Below are positions 7,605-16,795 of a stretch of 64,000 nt of DNA, piece after piece. How positions within the stretch are numbered: the first letter of the stretch is position 1; every line of letters starts with the position of its first letter. The notes below the pieces were generated by a model. It saw only the letters and a program-made list of their open reading frames with translations, was not told the DNA's origin and did no database searches. Origin of the DNA: Longimicrobiales bacterium (lineage in GTDB: Bacteria > Gemmatimonadota > Gemmatimonadetes > Longimicrobiales > Gaopeijiaceae); assembly GCA_029245345.1 (NCBI GenBank), contig JAQWPM010000017.1, positions 1-64,000 of the forward strand. Reading direction: 5' to 3'. Both the position numbers and the translations under genes were made by a program.

Positions 7605-8546
7605 TCAAGCCCCTCCGAAGGCGGATCTAACCACCCCAAAACGCCACAAACCGGAAGCCACCACTCCCGTGATGGCCGCCCGGGAGGGTATGTAACTCAA
7701 CTGGGTGGCAGGCCTTTCGGATGTGGTAGATGCGTACCCCCCGGCTTCCATAACGGAAGCCAGAAGGACTTCCGCCTTCTCCAGTTGGGACCGAGAGAGG
7801 ACGGTACGGAAGCGCCCGACACCAGACTGGGAGACGCCGTCCAATTCGCTCTCGAAGCGAGAGTTGCCGGAGTATTTGGCACCCATCACCGTAGGCTGGA
7901 CAAGCACCGGGTGTTCAGTGATCCCAATGAACTCACCGACTTCACCCATCACCGCCTCTGGGTCTCGAACCAGCGCCTCGTACCCCACCTCGAGAAAGCG
8001 CTCATCCGACTCGTATCCTCGTGCTACTTCATGGGCGATGTGTGCCGTCAGTGCCAGAGGGAAGATCGAGCGGGAAGGTTTCTGCCTCAGCGCCGAGGCC
8101 ATCACATCGCGTGGATCCCTCCGCATGATCACCACGCGAACGTCATCGGGAAACCACCGAAGGAGTGTGTCAGCTTCGAAGAGATGACGGGGAGTCTTCT
8201 CGACCCAGTGAACCGGCGTGGCGGCTCCGGTCAATTCCCGCCAACCGTCCACCAAGGCCAGGAGACGGGCCCTGGGATTGTCCGCCCCTTCGAAAGCCTT
8301 CTCCAGCATCAACTCGGCGTCCGTTCTCGATAAGGAGGGCCGATGTCGGTGTAGCGTTGGCCATAGACGGGTCCGGGCCAGGAGGGCATGAACGGCTTCA
8401 TTGGCCCCGACCCAATCGAACAGATGACTCTCGAAAGGAAGCACCAGAAGGTCAGGATGGCCGTCAAGCAGGGCTCGGAGAAGGCTAGTGCCGGAGCGGG
8501 GGTGCCCCACGATGAAGATCGCGCCCGGGGGGCTCACTCCGACCAC
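7605..8546 (-). CDS. Sulfotransferase (PF13469-like)
   Basis: The 313-residue protein has FIVGHPRSGTS (residues 11-21) as the PAPS 5-prime phosphosulfate loop, VEKTPR (115-120) and VVIMRRDPRDVMAS (138-151) as the 3-prime phosphate motif. It differs in family from its downstream partner, so the operon encodes two distinct sulfate transfers. The GTG at 8546 overlaps the glycosyltransferase gene by 13 bases; a second GTG at 8537 would give a 4-base overlap. A C-terminal hydrophobic stretch (AAITGVVASGLWRFGVV) may associate with the membrane. The substrate is not predictable. Confidence 0.8.
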   Translation of the reverse strand: MVGVSPPGAIFIVGHPRSGTSLLRALLDGHPDLLVLPFESHLFDWVGANEAVHALLARTRLWPTLHRHRPSLSRTDAELMLEKAFEGADNPRARLLALVDGWRELTGAATPVHWVEKTPRHLFEADTLLRWFPDDVRVVIMRRDPRDVMASALRQKPSRSIFPLALTAHIAHEVARGYESDERFLEVGYEALVRDPEAVMGEVGEFIGITEHPVLVQPTVMGAKYSGNSRFESELDGVSQSGVGRFRTVLSRSQLEKAEVLLASVMEAGGYASTTSERPATQLSYIPSRAAITGVVASGLWRFGVVRSAFGGA

Positions 8547-9484
8547 CGATCACTGAACATGCGCATGAGCACAGTGGTGTTCCGTCGTTCCGGATCGCCT
8601 CCGCCCCGATTGTGAAGACCGAGACGACTGGCCCTGTATAGGCTCTGATGAAAGAAGCGAGGGAAACTTCCCGGCCTACCGGGAACGATGAGCCTCGGAG
8701 CACGGCAGTGAGCCGCGAACCAGGTGTCATCCTCCAACCAGGCTGCATCGGGGGCCCCATCCATATCAGCCAGAGTGTCCAGATCGAAAAAAGCCGGACG
8801 TACGAGAACCCCACCGTATCCATGCAGGATATCAACGGGGAGGGGCGAACGGGATAACCGGGACCCCCTCAGCGACACACCCCTCTCGAACCGAAGCCCG
8901 TCCACGATCCTGCCGATGAGACCCTTTCGTCTATCCACTCGATCCAGAGGAACCCGCAGGCCGATGCACCCTACCGCAGCCTCCGGGTGGGCTTCGGAGG
9001 CCTGAAGGAGGCCAGCCAGAAAGGTACGGCGGTAGATCCGGTCGTCATCCACCGACACGATGGGCTGATCTGGACCGCTAGCCAGAAGGGCCGGCAACAG
9101 CTTGGTTGCTGGCCCAAAGTCGTCGCAGCGCACGATCTCAATCGTCCGTAGGTCCTTGATCTCTTGAGGGATTTGGTATTCGCTATCCTCCCGCCGACTC
9201 TGGATCGGAATATGAAGGAGCACTTTTTGGGGGAGAACGTCCTGAACCAGAAGACTCTTGAGCGTCGGGACGATGTGCGGCAGGCGACTGGGAATCGTCG
9301 TGAGCCCCACGATCAGATAAGATCGGTCCTTCAGGAAGGCCTCAGAATCCAACTCCTGAAGAGTACGCCGTCGAAGGGCCATTTCGAGGAAGAACTCTCT
9401 GACCGGCTCGCGGCCTTCTAGCCGACAGAAGAGGCCAAAACCGGCTGAGGCCACGACTCCGGCCACCACCCAGACCCAGAGCAC
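8534..9484 (-). CDS. Membrane-anchored GT-A type glycosyltransferase
   Basis: The 316-residue protein starts with an N-terminal membrane segment (residues 2-20). A GT-A fold follows with LTTIPSRL, the metal-binding SVDDDR (144-149) and an ILHGYGGVLV acceptor-side motif. The DxD-type triad indicates nucleotide-sugar use with a divalent ion. It starts with GTG at 9484 and is the first gene of a three-gene unit whose other members are sulfotransferases, so it probably adds the sugar that is then sulfated. The product could be a capsule, exopolysaccharide or glycolipid. The sugar is unknown. Confidence 0.7.
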   Translation of the reverse strand: MLWVWVVAGVVASAGFGLFCRLEGREPVREFFLEMALRRRTLQELDSEAFLKDRSYLIVGLTTIPSRLPHIVPTLKSLLVQDVLPQKVLLHIPIQSRREDSEYQIPQEIKDLRTIEIVRCDDFGPATKLLPALLASGPDQPIVSVDDDRIYRRTFLAGLLQASEAHPEAAVGCIGLRVPLDRVDRRKGLIGRIVDGLRFERGVSLRGSRLSRSPLPVDILHGYGGVLVRPAFFDLDTLADMDGAPDAAWLEDDTWFAAHCRAPRLIVPGRPGSFPRFFHQSLYRASRLGLHNRGGGDPERRNTTVLMRMFSDRWSE

Positions 9485-9654
9485 CTCAGAGGCCCTTCGA
9501 AGGGTCCGAGTGACTCCAAAACCAGGGAGAAATTGAGCCTTTCAAGTCAGAGGCCGAAGAAAGAGAACCCCCCAAAGGCTCAGGTAGACGGGAGCGAGAA
9601 TTCATTCCGGGTACCAATTCGAGATTCGAACGGTGAGCATTGGACTTCACGAAA

Positions 9655-9716
9655 ACGGATAGGAAATTCAACGGCCAAATGAGGTGAGAGGCGAGCAGGG
9701 ACAGCGCGAGGCATGG
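9655..9716 (-). repeat. Third, partial copy of the long repeat
   Basis: Bases 9655-9716 match the outer end of copies 1 and 2 nearly base for base: ACGGATAGGAAATTCAACG, then CCAAATGAGGTGAGAGGCGAG. The match stops at a GCGAGG shared with a hairpin (9718-9747). As with the other copies, on the minus strand it lies directly downstream of a gene, here the LVIVD lipoprotein. Confidence 0.75.
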
Positions 9717-9717
9717 G

Positions 9718-9747
9718 GCGAGGTGGGCGCCCTAGCGCCCACCTCGC
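9718..9747 (-). terminator. Perfect 13-bp hairpin after the LVIVD gene
   Basis: GCGAGGTGGGCGC, a 4-base loop and the exact complement lie 10 bases beyond the stop at 9757. The stem is very stable but no T-run follows on the minus strand. It may act as an RNA 3-prime end stabiliser or a weak terminator. Confidence 0.55.
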
Positions 9748-9756
9748 GGAGCCAAC

Positions 9757-11790
9757 TCAGCTGCCCGCCAAACCGCGCAACGCGTCCGCCAACATGCGGA
9801 CCTTAGCGGCGTCCCCGGACTGGCCGGCCTGCCCCCGGATCTGGCTTGCCATGCCAGTCAACGCAGACTGTCGGGCCGAACCCGATGTGGCCTCTGCGGC
9901 CGTCAGTCCCGCACGCACTTCGGTGACCCACGCAGAAGACACAGCCCGCGACCGTTCCAACTGATCGACGTAGGCGCGCGCAAGGGCGAACGTGTGCGGC
10001 CAGACGATCTGCGGCTGGCCCTGCGAATTCAGGTGATCGAAGTGTACCGACTTCGCAGCATCGATCTCATTCTGCGACAGTGCGTCACTAGGCAGAAGCT
10101 CGAAGATGTCGAGCCCCCGTGAGATCTCGGAACTCACCAACACTCCGTTGTACCAATAGACGGACCATGAACCGCCTGCGCCCATCCGATTCGCATCGGA
10201 TGGACCGCGGTCATGGAAGGCGATCTCGACGGGGTTGTTCGCATCCGTCCAGTCGAAGATGGAGACGCCGCCTTGGTACCAGGACTGTACCATGATGTCG
10301 CGGCCGGGGATTGGGATCAGCGATCCGTTGTGCGCCACACAATTCTCAAGCGACGTCTGAGCCGCGGGGAGTTTGTAGTAGCTCCGGAAATCCATATCCT
10401 GGCCATCGAGCGTGAAGACGGCGTTCGCACCCCACTCGGGCGGATCGGAGGCGCGGCACTTCGGACCACCACCGCCGCCCCATTCATCGGTGAAGAGGAC
10501 CTTGGTGCCGTCGTTGTTGAACGTGGCCGAGTGCCAATAGGCGAAGTTCGAATCCGATACGGCTGACAGACGTCTCGGATCGATCGGATTACTGATGTCG
10601 AGGAGCAGGCCGTAGCCCCCGCAGGCACCGCCCGCCCGCCCAATCGCAGGATAGACCGTGATGTCATGGCACTGTGTGGGGCCGAGACCGTCATCCCCGC
10701 CGCCCATCAAGCTCTCAGCCATCGCCGGGATAGAGGCTCGGAGAGTTGCGCTGTCGGCGGCCGACACCCTCGTGCCGCCCCGTGCGGTCATGATGCCGTT
10801 GAGGAGGGGTCGTGTGGTCCGGTCCCGCAAAATCCTGCGCCGTCCTTCAAACTCCGCCACGAACGCTCCTGCGGCTTCGGCTTCGTCCATAGCGATTATG
10901 TCGTCAGGCGCCAGGCCGTGCGTGGGCGGAGCCACGAGGTCGTTGAAGATCCTGGGCGAGCTCACGATCGCCGCGTCCTGAGGCCGTGCGATGGGCACAC
11001 GAATGACTTCGATGCGGAAGAGAGCCGAGTTTGGATCTTGGTTCGGCGATGCATCCGAGCAGCCGGCCAACTCCTCGGCAGGGCGCACGGGGGCCGAACC
11101 AGACACGTAGATGTACACGTTGTCCTGATCGTTCGGGTCCTCGAGCACCGTATGCGTATGCGACCCTCGGCACGTTTGCACGTTGGTGATGCGCCTCGGG
11201 CTCCGGATGTCACTGATGTCGAAGATGCGGATGCCGCGCAGACGATCATGACTCACCGCTTCCTGCACACCCTGGGCGCCGCAATCGAGGCGGCCCGTCA
11301 TCCCCTCCCCTGACACGAACAGAAGGTCTCCGAATACCGACACATCACTCTGAGATGCTGGACAGAGGTGGGTGATCACCGTCGTCGGGGCGCTCGGATT
11401 CGTGATGTCCCAGATCTGCACGCCATCGTAGTTGCCCTGGATCGCGTAATTACCCTTGAATGCCAAGTCTGAATTCGTCTTCCCGACGAAGGCCTCCGGT
11501 GGAGGCGTATTGGACACGACCCGCAGATTCCACACCGCTTCCTCTGCGTCGAAGAGGCCCGCCCGCAAACCCACTCGGGGGTCTGGGCTTGGCGCGTCCA
11601 CGGTCAACGGTCGCATCGCCATCGAGGGCGCGATGCTCGACATGCCGCCGGGCACCGCTGAGTAGCCACCGCAGCTGGAGAGTGCCACCACCAACGTAAG
11701 GGTCAGGCCCAGTTGCCTCCCTGTGCTTAGGCAGGCCCGCGCCGCGTTCGCCCGGGAGGTGGTGGGAGAGGTCGGTGAATTCGGGTTCAT
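9757..11790 (-). CDS. LVIVD-repeat beta-propeller lipoprotein
   Basis: The 677-residue protein has a twin set of basic residues, a hydrophobic core and a lipobox LSSC (Cys40). Repeated blades of the form GVQIWDITNPSAPT, GIRIFDISDIRSPRR, GLLLDISNPIDPRR and GVSIFDWTDANNP identify LVIVD-type repeats. Conserved His and Cys positions (CRGSHTHT, CHDITVYP) may stabilise the propeller. A ribosome binding site AAGGA precedes the ATG by 8 bases. It lies 34 bases after a DUF305 gene on the same strand and is probably co-transcribed. Role inferred: lipid-anchored scaffold or sensor in the cell envelope; ligand unknown. Confidence 0.8.
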   Translation of the reverse strand: MNPNSPTSPTTSRANAARACLSTGRQLGLTLTLVVALSSCGGYSAVPGGMSSIAPSMAMRPLTVDAPSPDPRVGLRAGLFDAEEAVWNLRVVSNTPPPEAFVGKTNSDLAFKGNYAIQGNYDGVQIWDITNPSAPTTVITHLCPASQSDVSVFGDLLFVSGEGMTGRLDCGAQGVQEAVSHDRLRGIRIFDISDIRSPRRITNVQTCRGSHTHTVLEDPNDQDNVYIYVSGSAPVRPAEELAGCSDASPNQDPNSALFRIEVIRVPIARPQDAAIVSSPRIFNDLVAPPTHGLAPDDIIAMDEAEAAGAFVAEFEGRRRILRDRTTRPLLNGIMTARGGTRVSAADSATLRASIPAMAESLMGGGDDGLGPTQCHDITVYPAIGRAGGACGGYGLLLDISNPIDPRRLSAVSDSNFAYWHSATFNNDGTKVLFTDEWGGGGGPKCRASDPPEWGANAVFTLDGQDMDFRSYYKLPAAQTSLENCVAHNGSLIPIPGRDIMVQSWYQGGVSIFDWTDANNPVEIAFHDRGPSDANRMGAGGSWSVYWYNGVLVSSEISRGLDIFELLPSDALSQNEIDAAKSVHFDHLNSQGQPQIVWPHTFALARAYVDQLERSRAVSSAWVTEVRAGLTAAEATSGSARQSALTGMASQIRGQAGQSGDAAKVRMLADALRGLAGS

Positions 11791-11824
11791 GGCTTAATTC
11801 CTTGAGCGTTGGTGACGGCTTGAG

Positions 11825-12571
11825 CTATCGGTCTTGATTGGACGGGAGCCCGTCGAGCATCTGCTGCATACGGGCGACTTCGGTAGTCTGATCCACCTGG
11901 ATGTCGGAAGCCAGCTTGAAGACGAAATCGTCCTGGGCAGCCCCATCGGTGGCGAACAGTTCATGAACCATAGTCACCGCGCCGTTGTGGTGCTGGATCA
12001 TGTAGGTGAGGAAGAGCCGGTCGTACTCGACGCCGTGTGCGCGGGAGAGATCGAGAAGTTGCTGCGGCGACAACATGCCAGGCATCTGCATGTCCGTCAT
12101 GTCCATGTCGGGCATCTGCATCCCCGAGTCCGGGGCCATCTTTCCGCCCGCGTCGACCTCCGGAACCGGCCGGTCCCGCTCACGGAGCCAGCGTTGCATC
12201 ACAGCAATTTCGTCTTTCTGAGCGTTCGTGATCCGGGCGGTTAGCGTGAGTACCGAGGCATTCGCACCGTGGGTGGGTGCCCAGGCCGACATAACGAGCG
12301 CCTGGGCGTGATGATGGATCATGCCGGTCATGAAGTGGGCGTCGGCGTCACTGACCCGTTGCAGAGCGCTGTCTGCTCGGGCGCGGTACAGCGCTTCCAG
12401 TCGGGCGAGATCAGGGGCTGGCGGCGGGGCGTCTACGGCGCCGGCTTCAGAACGGGGCGCTGGGGTTGTCGGGCCGCCGACACCGGCACACGCGACCGTA
12501 GACAGTGCGCTCAGCAGCAGCGTGGCAGCAACATAGGTTAGAGGCAGGTGCCTCCGGGGATCGCTCATCAT
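11825..12571 (-). CDS. DUF305 (ferritin-like, copper-associated) exported protein
   Basis: Starting at the first of two adjacent ATGs (12571), the product is 248 residues with a signal sequence and a possible lipid Cys at 28 (STVAC, a weak lipobox). Two DUF305 helices are clear: HFMTGMIHHHAQAL (79-92) and YMIQHHNGAVTMV (190-202). Between them is a Met/Asp-rich loop (MQMPDMDMTDMQMPGM, 151-166), typical of periplasmic Cu(I)-binding sites. Family knowledge links DUF305 with copper or silver tolerance. Co-transcription with the LVIVD protein is suggested by the 34-base gap. Metal choice is inference. Confidence 0.8.
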   Translation of the reverse strand: MMSDPRRHLPLTYVAATLLLSALSTVACAGVGGPTTPAPRSEAGAVDAPPPAPDLARLEALYRARADSALQRVSDADAHFMTGMIHHHAQALVMSAWAPTHGANASVLTLTARITNAQKDEIAVMQRWLRERDRPVPEVDAGGKMAPDSGMQMPDMDMTDMQMPGMLSPQQLLDLSRAHGVEYDRLFLTYMIQHHNGAVTMVHELFATDGAAQDDFVFKLASDIQVDQTTEVARMQQMLDGLPSNQDR

Positions 12572-12942
12572 GCGTCTGAATCGGAGAGGTGGATGTTCAA
12601 TAGGAAGCTGCAGCGGGAAGGCGACGAGGCCATCGTAGCCCCGTCGTAGACCGGCGACAACCGAGGCTGCCGTCCTCATCGAGCAGTGGAGACGGCTCCA
12701 CAACACGGTCCGCCCTCACAGCGCCTGAGGCGGTCTACCTCCCGCCCCGGAGACGGTAAAACCATCAGATTGGTTCCTTCGGGGGCACGTCAATCCCGTC
12801 TGCCGCGACAGCAGCAATTCCTTACTGAGTAGTACTCGACCGACGACATCGAGCCGTTCGCCCAGATTCGCGAACTAGGTTGCCGCTGTACAATAGTCAC
12901 TCGATGTGGCTAGGTGTCCCGTGTGGTCCAAAGAGTGCTCCA

Positions 12943-14442
12943 ATGGCGAGTTATGGCGGAACGATAAGTGGATGGCTAGCACTGGTCGTTGTGTCGGCGG
13001 GCCTCACGGCGTGCGCAGGCCCCGACGAGTCAGCCACGCTCGCGATCATCCACGCCACCGTGATTGACGGGTCTGCTCCAGAGGCGAAGAGCGACCAGAC
13101 TCTGCTGGTGAAGCACGGAAGAATCCAAGAGATGGGGCCCTCTGACAGCATCGACGTGCCCTCGGAGGCGACGGTCATTGATGCTACCGGTCGTCATGTC
13201 ATCCCGGGGCTCTGGGATGTGCACGCTCACACCAACGCCGATCAGACAGTCTTGGATCTCTATTTGGCGAATGGTGTGACTGGCATCCGAGACATGGGAT
13301 GTGATCCGCGCTGCGCAGAGCTGCTCGCCGAGCGCAGCGTCCTGGTGGCATCGGACTCGATCGTCGGCCCGCGGGTCGTGTGGAGCGGACCGAACATCGA
13401 CGGCGCCTCTCCCATCGACTACGCGGGCCACGTTCATGTGACCGTCGCTGGCGCCGCCACGACGGTTGAGGATCTCAAGGCCGCGGGTGCGGACTTCATC
13501 AAAGTGCGCGACTGGCTCGCGCCCGACGAGTACGCTGCCGTTCTGGCTGCATCGCACATCCAAGGTCTGCCCGTCGACGGCCACGTCCCTACGTCGATGA
13601 CCGTGACCGCGGTTGCTGCGGCCGGTCAACGCACGGTGGAGCATGGAGGAAGCGTACTCGGAGGCCTCCTGCTCGCAGCCTCGTCGGACGAGGAGGCCCT
13701 CCGCGCCGAGTTGCTCGCGGCCATGGACGCAGCGCGGACGTCAGGGCAGTTCTTCGCCCCGTTTGCACTGGCCATGGGCCCGGACTTCACCGACCGACTC
13801 CTGCGGACCTTCGATGAATCCAAGGCATCGCTCATCGTCGAGGCCTTTCGTGAAGCCGGGACGGCCCTCGTGCCCACACTTGTGGTGGGGCACCCAGCGT
13901 TCAGGTCAGTGGATCCAGAGTTCGATGGTCGACGAGTCCTGGAGGGTAGGCAGATGGACTACGTCTCAGGAGACGTTTTGGAGATGTGGAAGGCGAGCGC
14001 GACGTCGCCTCTCTTCGCCGGGGAAGGCATTCAGGCTGCGAGAGACCGATACGAGGCGCTCGCGGATCTCGTGGGCCGAATGCACCGTGCCGGAGTTCCA
14101 GTGCTGCCTGGGACAGATCTCAGCGTAGAGGCGCCGTGGCAGGTTGCGGGCTTCAGTCTCCACGACGAGTTGCTGCTATTGGTCGAAGCCGGCCTGTCTC
14201 CCATGGACGCCATCCGAGCGGCTACATCAACACCCGCCACTGTACTCGGCCTCATTGACCTCGGTACCGTCGAGGTGGGCAAGCTGGCTGACCTTGTCAT
14301 TCTGGACGCCGACCCACTCACTGACATCCGCAACACACGGCGGATCGCTGGTGTGGTCTCGCGCGGTATCTACCTGGGGCGACCCGCCCTGGACAGCTTG
14401 CTCACTGCTGCAGAAGAAGTTGCTTCCGGTGCTCGCAACTAG
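12943..14442 (+). CDS. Amidohydrolase-superfamily lipoprotein
   Basis: The 499-residue protein begins with a lipobox LTAC (Cys24 from the start at 12943); upstream in-frame ATGs at 12904 and a TTG at 12880 are less likely because they would bury the signal peptide. Metal ligands are visible as HAH (94, 96), FIKVRDW (candidate carboxylated Lys), DGHVPTS, EHGG and PGTDLS. The C-terminus shows the usual LGTVEVGKLADLVILDADPL block of imidazolonepropionase-like amidohydrolases. It probably hydrolyses a cyclic amide or dipeptide-like substrate in the periplasm. No strong ribosome binding site is visible. Confidence 0.75.
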   Translation: MASYGGTISGWLALVVVSAGLTACAGPDESATLAIIHATVIDGSAPEAKSDQTLLVKHGRIQEMGPSDSIDVPSEATVIDATGRHVIPGLWDVHAHTNADQTVLDLYLANGVTGIRDMGCDPRCAELLAERSVLVASDSIVGPRVVWSGPNIDGASPIDYAGHVHVTVAGAATTVEDLKAAGADFIKVRDWLAPDEYAAVLAASHIQGLPVDGHVPTSMTVTAVAAAGQRTVEHGGSVLGGLLLAASSDEEALRAELLAAMDAARTSGQFFAPFALAMGPDFTDRLLRTFDESKASLIVEAFREAGTALVPTLVVGHPAFRSVDPEFDGRRVLEGRQMDYVSGDVLEMWKASATSPLFAGEGIQAARDRYEALADLVGRMHRAGVPVLPGTDLSVEAPWQVAGFSLHDELLLLVEAGLSPMDAIRAATSTPATVLGLIDLGTVEVGKLADLVILDADPLTDIRNTRRIAGVVSRGIYLGRPALDSLLTAAEEVASGARN

Positions 14443-14646
14443 CCGAGGTGGGATAAGTCTTTTGGCGAATTGCGGCAGTCTCTTCTCGACGAAGTCGGTA
14501 ACTGTTTGGTAGACGGCGGGCCCGCCGCGGATTGGATCTTGTCGCGGACAGTGGCGACCTCCATTCAGAGTTCTTCCTCCGAGCCGTCTGAAGCAGCCCG
14601 CCGGTAAACGACCGACTCGCCGTAGTCTGGCTCGTCAGGGATCTTC

Positions 14647-14663
14647 CCCGCCGCTGGCGGGGG
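14647..14663. other. Short GC hairpin before the PQQ dehydrogenase gene
   Basis: CCCCGCC, 3 bases and GGCGGGG form a perfect small stem between the amidohydrolase and the PQQ dehydrogenase. No T-run follows on either strand. The rest of 14443-14721 shows no gene. Confidence 0.35.
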
Positions 14664-14721
14664 TCCCGCAAGGATCGCAGGTTTGCCCGCACTCATTTCA
14701 CGAATATCCGGACGATTCCGC

Positions 14722-16641
14722 ATGCGTTATCGATCAGCCGCATCACTCCTCGCATTGATCGCGTTTCCGCTCTCGGCCTCGGCGCAGACCGGGACTGACA
14801 ACGGTGAGTGGCACGTCTACGGTGGCGATGACTTTGCCAGCAGCTATACGCCGCTGACGCAGATCGATGCGACCAACGCCTCGGAACTGGAGATCGCGTG
14901 GCGGTGGAACGCACGGAACTTCGGCCCGAATCCGTTCGCACGGACACAGACGACACCTCTAATGGTGGATGGCGTCCTCTACGCGACGGTGGGAATGCGC
15001 CGCAGCGTCGTCGCCATCGCTGCTGGTACGGGTGAGACGCTGTGGACGTGGCGAGTCGACGAGGGCGAGCGGCTCGGGGCTGCACCGCGAGCGAACTCGG
15101 GACGTGGGGTCTCCTACTGGCAGGACGATTCCGGCAACGGCCGCATCATCGTGGTGACTCCCGGATATCAGATGGTGGCGCTCGATCCGCATTCCGGGCA
15201 ACAGATCGAAGGCTTCGGTGAGGGCGGGGTCGTCGACCTGATGGGCCAACACCGTTCGCGGGACGGGATCGACATGGTGGGCTCGGTGGGAGCGAGTTCT
15301 CCCGCGACCGTCGCGGGGGACGTGCTCGTCGTCGGATCGGCGCATCACATCGGCATGCGGCCGCCCTCCAAGACCAACACACCCGGCGACATCCGCGGCT
15401 ACGACGCTCAGAGCGGAGAACTCCTGTGGACGTTCAAGACGATCCCGGAGCCCGGTGAATTCGGTGTCGACACGTGGGAGAACGAGTCGTGGTCCTACAC
15501 CGGCAATGCCGCCGCCTGGGCTCCCATTGCGTACGACCCCGAGTCCGGGTTCGTCTACGTGCCGACCGAGGCCGCCACGGGCGACTACTACGGCGGACAC
15601 CGACACGGGAACAACCTGTTCTCGACCAGCCTTGTCGCGCTCGACTCTAGGACCGGCGAGCGGGTGTGGCACTTCCAGACGATTCACCACGACATCTGGG
15701 ACTGGGACAACCCAACGTCTCCGATCCTCGCCGACCTCACCATCGACGGGGCGCCGCGCAAGATCGTGGCACAGATCACCAAGCAGGGCTTCGTTTTTGT
15801 TTTCGACCGGCTGACAGGCGATCCGATTTGGCCCATCGAAGAGCGGGCGGTGCCTCAGACGGACATTCCCGGCGAGTGGACGTCGCCGACGCAGCCGATT
15901 CCGACCAAGCCCCTCCCCTTCGAACCACAGGGCTTCAGCGAGGACGACCTCATCGACTTCACGCCCGAGATCAAGGCGCGGGCGGCTGAGATCGCTTCTG
16001 CCTATCGGATGGGTCCGCTCTACACGCCGGCCTCGCTCCAGGACGCGCCCGATGGGACGGCGGGCGTATTGTCGCTGCCCAGCTCGACCGGCGGCGCCAA
16101 CTGGGAAGGCGGGGCGCTCGACCCAGAGACGGGCTTCCTGTACATCGGCTCCGCCACGGCTCCTTCGGTTCTCGCCCTGATCGAGGGCGGAGACCGCTCC
16201 GACATGGACTACATCGCGGGTTTCGGCCGCGCGTCGATAGCCCCTGGCGTTTCGATCGTGAAGCCTCCCTGGGGTCGCATCACGGCGATCGACCTCACCA
16301 CCGGCGACCATGCGTGGATGATCGCGAACGGGGACACACCGCCTCATGTGGCCGAGCGCCTCGAGCTCGACCCGGCGACGATCCCGCGGACCGGCAAGCC
16401 CTCACGAGCAGGGTTGTTGGTGACCGGCTCCCTGTTGTTCGCCGGCGAAGGCATGTCAGGCGACGCGATCCTCCGCGCTCACGACAAGGCGACCGGCCAA
16501 ATTATGGCCGAACTCGAGCTCCCAGGGGCTCAGATCGGCCTGCCGATGTCGTACATGCACGAAGGCAAGCAGTACATCATCGTGGCGGTCAGCGCACGCG
16601 GCGAGCCTGCCGAGATCGTGGCGTTCGCCCTGCCCAACTGA
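14722..16641 (+). CDS. PQQ-dependent dehydrogenase, glucose-dehydrogenase-like branch
   Basis: From the ATG at 14722 the product is 639 residues with a signal peptide cleaved near ASA-QT (21). The body is an eight-bladed quinoprotein propeller with repeated Trp-docking motifs (ALDSRTGERVWHFQTIHHDIWDWD). The latter resembles the active-site block of quinoprotein glucose dehydrogenases (QTxHHDLWDYD). No vicinal Cys pair is present, unlike the second quinoprotein at 20015. It oxidises an alcohol, aldose or aldehyde in the periplasm and passes electrons to a cytochrome or quinone. It lies 154 bases before the cytochrome/copper operon. The substrate is not predictable. Confidence 0.8.
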   Translation: MRYRSAASLLALIAFPLSASAQTGTDNGEWHVYGGDDFASSYTPLTQIDATNASELEIAWRWNARNFGPNPFARTQTTPLMVDGVLYATVGMRRSVVAIAAGTGETLWTWRVDEGERLGAAPRANSGRGVSYWQDDSGNGRIIVVTPGYQMVALDPHSGQQIEGFGEGGVVDLMGQHRSRDGIDMVGSVGASSPATVAGDVLVVGSAHHIGMRPPSKTNTPGDIRGYDAQSGELLWTFKTIPEPGEFGVDTWENESWSYTGNAAAWAPIAYDPESGFVYVPTEAATGDYYGGHRHGNNLFSTSLVALDSRTGERVWHFQTIHHDIWDWDNPTSPILADLTIDGAPRKIVAQITKQGFVFVFDRLTGDPIWPIEERAVPQTDIPGEWTSPTQPIPTKPLPFEPQGFSEDDLIDFTPEIKARAAEIASAYRMGPLYTPASLQDAPDGTAGVLSLPSSTGGANWEGGALDPETGFLYIGSATAPSVLALIEGGDRSDMDYIAGFGRASIAPGVSIVKPPWGRITAIDLTTGDHAWMIANGDTPPHVAERLELDPATIPRTGKPSRAGLLVTGSLLFAGEGMSGDAILRAHDKATGQIMAELELPGAQIGLPMSYMHEGKQYIIVAVSARGEPAEIVAFALPN

Positions 16642-16795
16642 GGCCCTTCGGATGAAATCGGCCTGGCGGCCGCAGTGCCCCCGGAGCCTTGATCCCCCAC
16701 GCTCCCATCCCTAACATCGCTTCAGTTGCGGCGATTCCGGAGGACCTGTCGCACCCTCCCTGTAAGGCCCGCTCATCTGCACAGGAGTAGTACGA

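Noticed and set aside
14959-16347. A 462-codon minus-strand frame inside the PQQ dehydrogenase gene
   Set aside because: It is a shadow of the quinoprotein gene: no start site, no recognisable motif and unusual composition.
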